Positions 8,067 to 13,706 of a stretch of 13,706 bases of DNA are shown piece by piece; position 1 is the first letter of the stretch, and each line of letters opens with the position of its first letter. Source of the stretch: an uncultured Eubacteriales bacterium (GTDB taxonomy: Bacteria > Bacillota > Clostridia > Oscillospirales > Acutalibacteraceae). The translations under genes were made by a program, and so were the position numbers. A model generated the notes under the pieces. The model worked only from the letters and a program-made list of their open reading frames with translations. It searched no databases and was not told where the DNA came from. The stretch is from the NCBI GenBank assembly GCA_948968885.1, contig CAREUR010000020.1:1-13706 (forward strand), written 5' to 3'.

Positions 8067-8762
8067 TCAGTAACCCATCAGTTTTAGCGCCTCTCTCGCG
8101 GCCTGCTGCTCAGCTTCTTTCTTGCTTTTTCCCTTGCCCTTGCCAATAACGTTATTATTCAGACACACCTGCACCAAAAATCTCTTGTCGTGATCGGGCC
8201 CGGTCTGATCTACCAACGTATACTCCAGCGTTTCTTCGCGGTTTTGCTGGACAATCTCCTGCAACTGAGTCTTATAATCCTTGAACATGCTGGCTTTCGG
8301 GTCTTTTATGTCCGGGATTATAAACCTTAAAATGAACTCCCGGGCGCAGTCAATTCCACCGTCCAAATAAATCGCCGCAATGATAGCCTCAAAGGCATCT
8401 GCCAAAATAGATGGTCGCTTTGCACCGTCACTGTTGGCCTCCCCGTGGCTCAGTTTTAAAAAATCCCCAACATTTAGGCTTTTAGAAAACTTGCACAAAC
8501 TCTTTTCGCAAACCAAAGAGGCTCTAAGCTTCGTCAACTCGCCTTCCGGAAAGTCCGGGCAGTGCGCAAAAATATAGTCCGAAACAATAATCCCCAAAAC
8601 AGCGTCACCCAAGAACTCAAGCCGCTCGTTGCACTTAATCTTCGCCTTAGATTCATTAGCATAAGAAGAATGCGTCAAAGCGGTGCTCAAGTAGTTAAGA
8701 TTCTTGAACTTATACCCCAGGCTCTTCTCCAGCACTTTTATGTTTGTATCCGATCCCTTCAT
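8067..8762 (-). CDS. rnc: Ribonuclease III
   Basis: Double-strand-specific endoribonuclease for rRNA precursor processing and mRNA turnover, 231 residues (normal size). The catalytic domain covers about 1-150 and carries the family signature NERLEFLGDAVL at 45-56, with acidic residues Glu46, Glu49 and Asp53. It continues with FPEGELTKLRASLV (Glu73 region) and ILADAFEA with Asp122 and Glu125, the metal-binding pair. A C-terminal double-stranded RNA-binding domain covers about 160-230 and ends in GKGKGKSKKEAEQQAAREAL. The ATG start at 8762 has GTGAGGG upstream, with GAGG at 5-base spacing. It lies 27 bases after plsX and 56 bases before smc. In many Bacillota acpP precedes rnc, but here plsX does so directly. 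Confidence 0.98.
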   Translation of the reverse strand: MKGSDTNIKVLEKSLGYKFKNLNYLSTALTHSSYANESKAKIKCNERLEFLGDAVLGIIVSDYIFAHCPDFPEGELTKLRASLVCEKSLCKFSKSLNVGDFLKLSHGEANSDGAKRPSILADAFEAIIAAIYLDGGIDCAREFILRFIIPDIKDPKASMFKDYKTQLQEIVQQNREETLEYTLVDQTGPDHDKRFLVQVCLNNNVIGKGKGKSKKEAEQQAAREALKLMGY

Positions 8763-8789
8763 TTTTCCCTCACCAAATCAATTTTCTTC

Positions 8790-9815
8790 CTAATTATTAT
8801 CGCCAGCAATCTCCGGCTCCTCAAAGTTTATAGCACTTTTAATTTCATTTACAACGTCGCCGTTAATATACTCCATAGTCAAGCGGATCGCGTTCTTAAA
8901 CGTCCGTGCATTTGAGCTTCCGTGTGCCTTAAACACCGGTTTAGAGATCCCCATTATAGGCGCGCCGCCAAATTCATTATAGTCAATTTGCTTTTTCAAA
9001 GCTCGCATCTCTGGCAGCACCAAAGCTCCGGCAACTTTTGTCTTTAAATTTGTGTTAAAGACTTCCTTTATCTTGCCCATCAAAGTCAGCGCCACGCCTT
9101 CAAAAAGCTTTAGCATAACATTTCCAGTAAAGCCGTCCGTCACCACAACGTCCGCAGCGTCAATCGGCACCTCTCTTGCCTCCACGTTGCCCACAAAATT
9201 CAAATTGCTCTCCCTAAGCTTATGGTAAGCCTCATGCTGAAACTCACCGCCCTTGTGCTCCTCAACCCCCACATTCACAAGGCCAACCCTCGGGTTCTTA
9301 ACCCCCATAACCTTATTCATGTAGATAGATCCCATCACGCCGAACTGCTTTAACATCTCCGGACGACATTCAACGTTAGCTCCGCAGTCAATCAGCATAA
9401 AGCAGCCTTCTTTTTTAGGAATCACCGGGGCAAACGCGCATCGCTTGATCCCTTTTATCCGCTTAACAATAAAAGTCGCTCCCATAACGAGTGCACCGCT
9501 GTTTCCGGCCGATATAAAAGCGTCACCCTCGCCCTGAGCCAAAAGCCGCAGCCCCTGCGCCATGGTAGACTCGCTCTTAGACTTGATAACCTCCGACGGG
9601 TCGTCCTCATTGGTGATAACATCCTCAACATCATTAATTTCCATGTGATACAAAATTATACCATTCTCGTTGGCAATTTTCTCGATTTTCGATTTAGAGC
9701 CAACCAGTAAAATATTGACTCCGTACTCAGCCACGGCCTCCGCGCAGCCCTTCAGGATCTCCAAAGGCGCGTTGTCCCCACCAAAAGCGTCAACTATTAT
9801 TTTCATAACTACCAC
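8790..9815 (-). CDS. plsX: Phosphate acyltransferase PlsX
   Basis: Converts acyl-ACP and phosphate to acyl-phosphate, the acyl donor for PlsY in bacterial phospholipid synthesis. It acts as a peripheral membrane enzyme. Family blocks, numbered from GTG 9815, are KIIVDAFGGDNAP at 5-17, ISAGNSGALVMGAT at 101-114, LIDCGANVE at 141-149, VTDGFTGNVMLK at 225-236, GGAPIMGI at 283-290 and KAHGSSNA at 296-303. Length is 341 residues, near the family norm of 330-350. The start is uncertain: GTG 9815 has GAGG seven bases upstream, while ATG 9806 begins at the MKI seen in most relatives but its GGAG lies 13 bases away. The gene overlaps the end of trmFO by 26 or 17 bases accordingly, implying coupled translation. 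Neither a fap/fab gene nor acpP accompanies it, unlike the common plsX-fabH/fabD-acpP layouts. Confidence 0.97.
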   Translation of the reverse strand: MVVMKIIVDAFGGDNAPLEILKGCAEAVAEYGVNILLVGSKSKIEKIANENGIILYHMEINDVEDVITNEDDPSEVIKSKSESTMAQGLRLLAQGEGDAFISAGNSGALVMGATFIVKRIKGIKRCAFAPVIPKKEGCFMLIDCGANVECRPEMLKQFGVMGSIYMNKVMGVKNPRVGLVNVGVEEHKGGEFQHEAYHKLRESNLNFVGNVEAREVPIDAADVVVTDGFTGNVMLKLFEGVALTLMGKIKEVFNTNLKTKVAGALVLPEMRALKKQIDYNEFGGAPIMGISKPVFKAHGSSNARTFKNAIRLTMEYINGDVVNEIKSAINFEEPEIAGDNN

Positions 9816-11109
9816 AACTCTCCCTCAAAATTTTAATAGATCTATTGGCAAAAGCCTCATATCGAGCCTTTTTGTCTTTAACATGAGTCTCCAACGCCGG
9901 CAAAATTCCAAAGTTTGCACCCATCGGCTGAAATTCATTCTGCCCACCAACGCTCACATACCGGCTCAAAGCGCCAATCATAGTCTCGCACGGCAAAATC
10001 ACGCTAGGCCTATTTCTAAGCCTATTAACCGCATTAATTCCGGCCATTATGCCAGTTGCAGCCGACTCCATATAGCCTTCCACTCCGGTAATCTGCCCCG
10101 CAAAGAATATGTTAGGGTTGTCCTTCAAGCTAAAATCAGAATTCAAAATCCTCGGCGAATCAATAAAAGTATTGCGATGCATAACGCCATAGCGCATAAA
10201 CTCTGCATTTTTTAGCGCCGGAATAAGAGAAAAAATTCGCTTCTGCTCGCCAAACTTAAGATTCGTCTGGAACCCCACCATATTGTAAAGCGTGCCCTCA
10301 GCGTTCTCCATCCGCAGCTGCAAAACGGCCCACGGCCTGTGACCCGTCCTAGGATCGCGCAGTCCAACCGGCTTCATCGGCCCAAACCGCAAAGTGTCTT
10401 CACCCCTCTGCGCCATAACCTCAACCGGCATGCACCCCTCATAAACTTTTGGGTCTTGCACGTCTACATCGTGCATTTCGGCTCTTTGCGCCGTAATCAA
10501 TTTATTATAAAAGGCTTCGTATTCGGCTTTATTCAACGGACAATTTATATAAGCGGCATCATCTCCCCTGTCATAGCGAGAAGCAAAAAACGCGTGGCCC
10601 ATATTAATACTCTCGGCGGTTATAATTGGCGCAGCAGCATCGAAAAAGCTCAGCGCCCCTCCGCATGTGTCAACAATGGTTCTCGACAGTCCCTCGCTCG
10701 TCAAAGGTCCCGTCGCAACAATCGTGACTCCATCTTGCGGCAAAGCCGTAATTTCTTTTTCGACGACTTTTATCAAAGGGTGTGCCCGAATCTTCGCCGT
10801 AACCATAGCAGAAAATTTGTCTCTATCCACCGCCAAAGCTCCGCCCGCCGGCACCCTGCACTCCTTAGCGCACTGCAGCAGCAGCGACCCCAAAATGCTC
10901 ATCTCTGCCTTTAAAAGCCCGGCCGCGCTAGAAGTCCGCTCTGCCTTTAAAGAGTTCGAGCAAACCAGCTCAGCAAAATTCGCGCTATTGTGCGCCGGCG
11001 TAAACTTAGAAGGTTTCATCTCAAAAAGATTAACCCCCACGCCACTTTCAGCAATCCGCCAAGCCGCCTCGCAGCCCGCAAGCCCCGCTCCAATCACATT
11101 TATGCTCAT
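9790..11109 (-). CDS. trmFO: Methylenetetrahydrofolate-tRNA (uracil-5-)-methyltransferase TrmFO
   Basis: FAD- and folate-dependent enzyme that makes 5-methyluridine at position 54 of tRNA, formerly called Gid. It has 439 residues, the normal length. The N-terminal FAD-binding motif is GAGLAG at 7-12, followed by ELVCSNSLKAE with Cys50. VYEGCMPVEVMA carries Cys226. These two cysteines match the pair implicated in catalysis in characterised TrmFO proteins (Cys53 and Cys226 in Bacillus, from memory). Further family blocks are FGPMKPVGL at 242-250, VLQLRMEN near 262-269, and AGQITGVEGYMESAATG at 337-353 near the second FAD contact. The ATG start at 11109 overlaps the topA stop as ATGA. The nearest upstream purine motif (GAGG) is 13 bases away, so reinitiation from topA is likely. 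The dprA-topA-trmFO order is conserved in Bacillota. Confidence 0.97.
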   Translation of the reverse strand: MSINVIGAGLAGCEAAWRIAESGVGVNLFEMKPSKFTPAHNSANFAELVCSNSLKAERTSSAAGLLKAEMSILGSLLLQCAKECRVPAGGALAVDRDKFSAMVTAKIRAHPLIKVVEKEITALPQDGVTIVATGPLTSEGLSRTIVDTCGGALSFFDAAAPIITAESINMGHAFFASRYDRGDDAAYINCPLNKAEYEAFYNKLITAQRAEMHDVDVQDPKVYEGCMPVEVMAQRGEDTLRFGPMKPVGLRDPRTGHRPWAVLQLRMENAEGTLYNMVGFQTNLKFGEQKRIFSLIPALKNAEFMRYGVMHRNTFIDSPRILNSDFSLKDNPNIFFAGQITGVEGYMESAATGIMAGINAVNRLRNRPSVILPCETMIGALSRYVSVGGQNEFQPMGANFGILPALETHVKDKKARYEAFANRSIKILRESCGSYENNS

Positions 11110-13343
11110 TGTTCTTCTAATTCCTCATACCCGCAATTTTCCGTCATACAATAAATTTTCTTCTTTTTGCCGTTTTTCTTGAACAAATTCTTGCCGCACT
11201 TCGGGCATTTCTCTTCCATAGGCCTGTCGTTCGAGATAAAATCGCACTTCGGATAATTGCTGCATCCGTAGAACGTGCGCCCGCGCTTGGTTTTGCGTTC
11301 CACAATATCTCCGCCACACTTGGGGCATGGCACACCCACGGTAACGTCGATTCCTTTAATATTCTTGCACTCCGGATACCCCGGGCATGCCAAAAACTTG
11401 CCGTATCTGCCGGTCTTAATCACCATATTGCGGCCGCACTTTTCGCAAATCACATCCGACTCTTCCGGCTCAGCCTTAGGCTCAACCTCGCCGTCTTTGT
11501 TGACGTTTCTAACAATATTCTTGCACTCCGGGTACCCCGAGCAAGCAATAAACTTGCCGTAGCGGCTCACCTTAACCACCATTTTTCTGCCGCATTTGTC
11601 GCAAACAAGGTCTGTCTCGTCCTCTTTTAGGCGGATCTTCACGTTTTTCATTTCTTCTTTGGCTTTTTTCAGATTCTCATTAAAACCGCCGTAGAAATCC
11701 GATAAAATCTGCGTCCATTCCTCTTTGCCAGACTCAACCGTATCAAGGTCACTCTCCATCTTAGCGGTAAACTTTATGTCAACAATGTCCGAAAACCGCT
11801 CCTTCATCAACTTAGTCACAACTTCACCGAGCTCAGTAGGAATCAAAGCCTTGCTCTCGCGCTTAACGTACTCACGGCCCGTTATCGTGGATATCGTTGC
11901 AGCATAAGTAGAAGGCCGACCGATTCCGTTTTCCTCCAAAGCCTTAATCAAAGAAGCCTCGGTGTATCGGGCAGGAGGCTGCGTAAAATGCTGCGCATCC
12001 AGCAATTCCTTCATATTCAAAACCGTGCCCTTTTCCAAAACCGGCAGCTCCTTGGCCTTCTCCTCTTCTTCGTCTTTGCTTTCCTGATAAAGCGCGGTGA
12101 ATCCGTTAAAAGCCACGGTGAATCCAGAAGCCTTAAAAATGTATCCGTTCGCCTCAATCTCCACCCGAGTAGTGTTCATCAGACAGTCAGCCATCTGGCT
12201 TGCCACAAAGCGCTCCCAGATGAGCTTATAGAGCTTAAACTGGTCCGTGCTCAAAGAGCCCTTGACTTTGGCTGGCGACAATTCGGGCATTGTGGGCCTA
12301 ATAGCCTCGTGCCCGTCCTGAGCATTGGCCTTTGTCTTAAAGACTCTCCGCTTAGGCGGCAGATATTTCTCACCCCAAGTCGATTCAATGTATTTCTTAG
12401 CCGCATCGGCCGCATCGTCAGAAATCCGCAAAGAGTCCGTCCTCATGTAAGTGATAAGTCCCACGGCGCCCTGGCCCTCGACCTCAACACCTTCGTACAA
12501 CTCCTGCGCGACTTTCATCGTCCGCTTTGCCTGAAAGCCCAGTTTTCGCGAGGCGTCCTGCTGCAAAGTAGAAGTAATAAAGGGTGGCGCCGGAGAGCGC
12601 TTTTTGGTTCCTTTCTTAGTGCTCACAACCGTATAAACTGCATTTTCGAGGTCTTTTAAAATCTGCTTTGCCTGCTTCTCATTTTTTATCTCGAGTTTTC
12701 CATTTTTGTCCGCATACAAAGAGGCCAAAAACGTCTTCTTTACGCCCTTTGCCGCAAATTTTGCATCGATGGTCCAGTATTCCACCGGCACAAAAGCCCG
12801 AATTTCGTTCTCCCGGTCAACAATTATCCGCAAAGCCACGCTCTGCACTCTACCGGCAGAAAGCCCTTTTCTAATCTTGCCAGACAAAAACGGACTCAAC
12901 TTATAGCCCACAATTCGATCCAAAACCCGCCTCGCCTGCTGCGCGTTCACAAGGTCAAGATCAATAGCCCTAGGCTCCTCCATCCCCTTAGTTACGCCAG
13001 ACTTCGTTATCTCGTTAAATGTAACGCGATTTTTCTCGCCAGGGGCCAAATTCAAAATATATGCCAAATGCCAAGAGATCGCCTCTCCTTCGCGGTCAGG
13101 GTCAGTCGCCAAAAAGACTTTTTTATTCTTCTTGGCCAAAGCAACGAGCTCTTTAACCAAGTCCTCCTTTCCCTTGATGATCTCGTAATTTGGCTTAAAA
13201 TCGTGCCGGATGTCCACATTCAGCTTATTGGCCGGCAAGTCGCGCACGTGGCCCATAGATGCCACGACCTCGTACCCGGGGCCAAGATATTTTTTGATGG
13301 TCTTCGCCTTGGCCGGAGACTCCACAATCAACAAATTAGACAC
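11106..13343 (-). CDS. topA: DNA topoisomerase I (type IA)
   Basis: Relaxes negative supercoils through a transient 5'-phosphotyrosine bond. Numbered from GTG 13343 (745 residues), the Toprim domain begins with IVESPAKAKTIKKYLG (Glu8) and carries ATDPDREGE (Asp81, Asp83, Glu85). The strand-passage core includes SAGRVQSVALR near 163-173 and the active-site motif GLITYMRTDSLR with Tyr299. The C-terminus holds four Cys4 zinc modules of the CxKCG...CxxYPxC kind; the last is CPKCG...CMTENC. The longest frame starts at GTG 13355, but GAGGTGA at 13358-13352 lies 8 bases before GTG 13343, which gives MSNLLIVESPAKAK, the usual family N-terminus. The trmFO ATG overlaps its stop by 4 bases, and dprA ends 29 bases upstream. 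Family identity is certain and the start is fairly sure. Confidence 0.97.
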   Translation of the reverse strand: MSNLLIVESPAKAKTIKKYLGPGYEVVASMGHVRDLPANKLNVDIRHDFKPNYEIIKGKEDLVKELVALAKKNKKVFLATDPDREGEAISWHLAYILNLAPGEKNRVTFNEITKSGVTKGMEEPRAIDLDLVNAQQARRVLDRIVGYKLSPFLSGKIRKGLSAGRVQSVALRIIVDRENEIRAFVPVEYWTIDAKFAAKGVKKTFLASLYADKNGKLEIKNEKQAKQILKDLENAVYTVVSTKKGTKKRSPAPPFITSTLQQDASRKLGFQAKRTMKVAQELYEGVEVEGQGAVGLITYMRTDSLRISDDAADAAKKYIESTWGEKYLPPKRRVFKTKANAQDGHEAIRPTMPELSPAKVKGSLSTDQFKLYKLIWERFVASQMADCLMNTTRVEIEANGYIFKASGFTVAFNGFTALYQESKDEEEEKAKELPVLEKGTVLNMKELLDAQHFTQPPARYTEASLIKALEENGIGRPSTYAATISTITGREYVKRESKALIPTELGEVVTKLMKERFSDIVDIKFTAKMESDLDTVESGKEEWTQILSDFYGGFNENLKKAKEEMKNVKIRLKEDETDLVCDKCGRKMVVKVSRYGKFIACSGYPECKNIVRNVNKDGEVEPKAEPEESDVICEKCGRNMVIKTGRYGKFLACPGYPECKNIKGIDVTVGVPCPKCGGDIVERKTKRGRTFYGCSNYPKCDFISNDRPMEEKCPKCGKNLFKKNGKKKKIYCMTENCGYEELEEQ
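11358..11606 (-). repeat. Tandem duplicated zinc-module segment inside topA
   Basis: Two topA stretches of about 93 bases (11358-11450 and 11514-11606) align at a 156-base offset, which is 52 codons, so the reading frame is kept. Their first 25 bases differ at a single position. They encode the KCGRxMVxK...GKFxACxGYPECKNI part of the first two zinc modules. The pattern indicates internal duplication of one Cys4 module. Confidence 0.7.
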
Positions 13344-13351
13344 AGCAAAAG

Positions 13352-13358
13352 TCACCTC
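13352..13358 (-). promoter_or_regulatory. topA ribosome binding site (decides the start)
   Basis: GAGGTGA on the minus strand, 8 bases upstream of GTG 13343. The longer open frame would begin at GTG 13355, which lies inside this motif. The Shine-Dalgarno position therefore argues for the shorter protein. Confidence 0.7.
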
Positions 13359-13363
13359 AATCT

Positions 13364-13371
13364 CGATTAAA
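13364..13371 (-). repeat. TTTAATCG intergenic motif, copy 3
   Basis: The minus strand reads TAGATTTAATCGAGATTGAGG, starting one base after the dprA stop codon. It shares the core with 3147-3154 and 8037-8044. Role unknown. Confidence 0.3.
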
Positions 13372-13372
13372 T

Positions 13373-13706
13373 CTATATTCTACTATAACGCTTGCCCGCA
13401 TGAGGCCGAATAAGCTCATGCAATTCAAGCTCCGTAATGGCCTGCAAAACCTCCGGAACGCTCAGTTCAGTAAGTTCCGATAGCTCGTCAACAGTCATAG
13501 GCCTATCCGTTAAAATCTCAAAAACAGCATTGGCTCGGACAGATAGCCTATCTAAAACTTCCCGACTCGACGTCCCGTTAGACACCTTAAAATCAGGTTT
13601 ATTCTTATCACTTTCATCTCGCGCACTCGGCTCTTTTGCAACGTGCGCAGCCGGCACATTCACGTCCGACACCCGCCGTAGCCCCGGGTACAAGTGATAA
13701 TACTCC
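13373..13706 (-). CDS. dprA: DNA-processing protein DprA, C-terminal part (5' part beyond window)
   Basis: Only the last 111 or so codons are present, and the frame is open to the right edge (it reads EYYHLYPGLRR at the boundary). The last 50 residues match the DprA winged-helix domain: VFEILTDRPMTVDELSEL, then SVPEVLQAITELELHELI, ending in HAGKRYSRI. DprA binds single-stranded DNA and loads RecA during transformation and recombination, and its core Rossmann-fold domain would lie outside the window. Between the edge and the winged helix is a polar linker of about 45 residues rich in Asp, Lys, Glu and Ser, with no recognisable motif. It ends 29 bases before topA, and dprA-topA-trmFO is the standard Bacillota order, which strengthens the call. 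A different protein with the same winged-helix type is possible but less likely. Confidence 0.85.
   Translation of the reverse strand, partial: EYYHLYPGLRRVSDVNVPAAHVAKEPSARDESDKNKPDFKVSNGTSSREVLDRLSVRANAVFEILTDRPMTVDELSELTELSVPEVLQAITELELHELIRPHAGKRYSRI

Noticed and set aside
11988..12659. Open frame of 223 codons on the plus strand
   Set aside because: It lies entirely antisense to the topA core, has no recognisable family, and its His/Arg/Leu-rich composition is what a shadow frame gives.
13576..13690. Low-complexity polar linker in the dprA remnant, considered as a frameshifted or foreign segment
   Set aside because: The frame is continuous from the window edge to the winged-helix domain, and variable linkers before that domain are normal in DprA.

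Overview
The window is a gene-dense bacterial chromosome segment. It encodes ten recognisable housekeeping genes, all on the minus strand. Reading in the direction of transcription (right to left), the order is dprA (3' end only), topA, trmFO, plsX, rnc, smc, ftsY, yhbY, yqeK, rsfS, leuS (5' part only), which makes eight complete genes, one of them counted with an uncertain start, plus yqeK and the two partial genes at the edges. The families present (DprA-TopA-TrmFO, YhbY-YqeK-RsfS, folate-dependent TrmFO rather than TrmA) and the neighbourhoods they form are typical of Bacillota. The moderate GC content, the [12 protein letters not shown] LeuS and the mixture of ATG, GTG and TTG starts suggest an uncultured or less-studied clostridial lineage. 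I cannot name a genus.

Three conserved Bacillota neighbourhoods are joined head to tail. Right (about 9790-13706): dprA-topA-trmFO, covering DNA uptake and recombination, supercoiling, and tRNA m5U54 methylation. Middle (about 3510-9815): plsX-rnc-smc-ftsY, covering phospholipid synthesis, RNA processing, chromosome condensation, and SRP-dependent membrane targeting. Left (1-3470): yhbY-yqeK-rsfS-leuS, covering ribosome maturation, Ap4A hydrolysis, ribosome silencing, and leucine tRNA charging. Two genes often found inside these neighbourhoods are missing: acpP, usually near plsX and rnc, and nadD, usually between yhbY and yqeK.

Spacing is tight. topA/trmFO overlap by 4 bases (ATGA) and trmFO/plsX overlap by 17 or 26 bases depending on the plsX start. 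Most other gaps are 13-56 bases. The one larger gap (about 97 bases between yhbY and yqeK) holds a plausible extended -10 promoter. The layout suggests one long co-transcribed unit with at least one internal promoter. No stretch of more than 300 bases lacks a gene, and I see no tRNA, rRNA, CRISPR array, insertion sequence, riboswitch, T-box or convincing intrinsic terminator.

I do not see an undescribed biological system here. The points worth a second look are modest: the condensed gene order, the missing acpP and nadD, a TTTAATCG motif recurring in three intergenic gaps, the internal yqeK promoter, the duplicated zinc modules in TopA, and several start codons whose correct position differs from the longest open frame.
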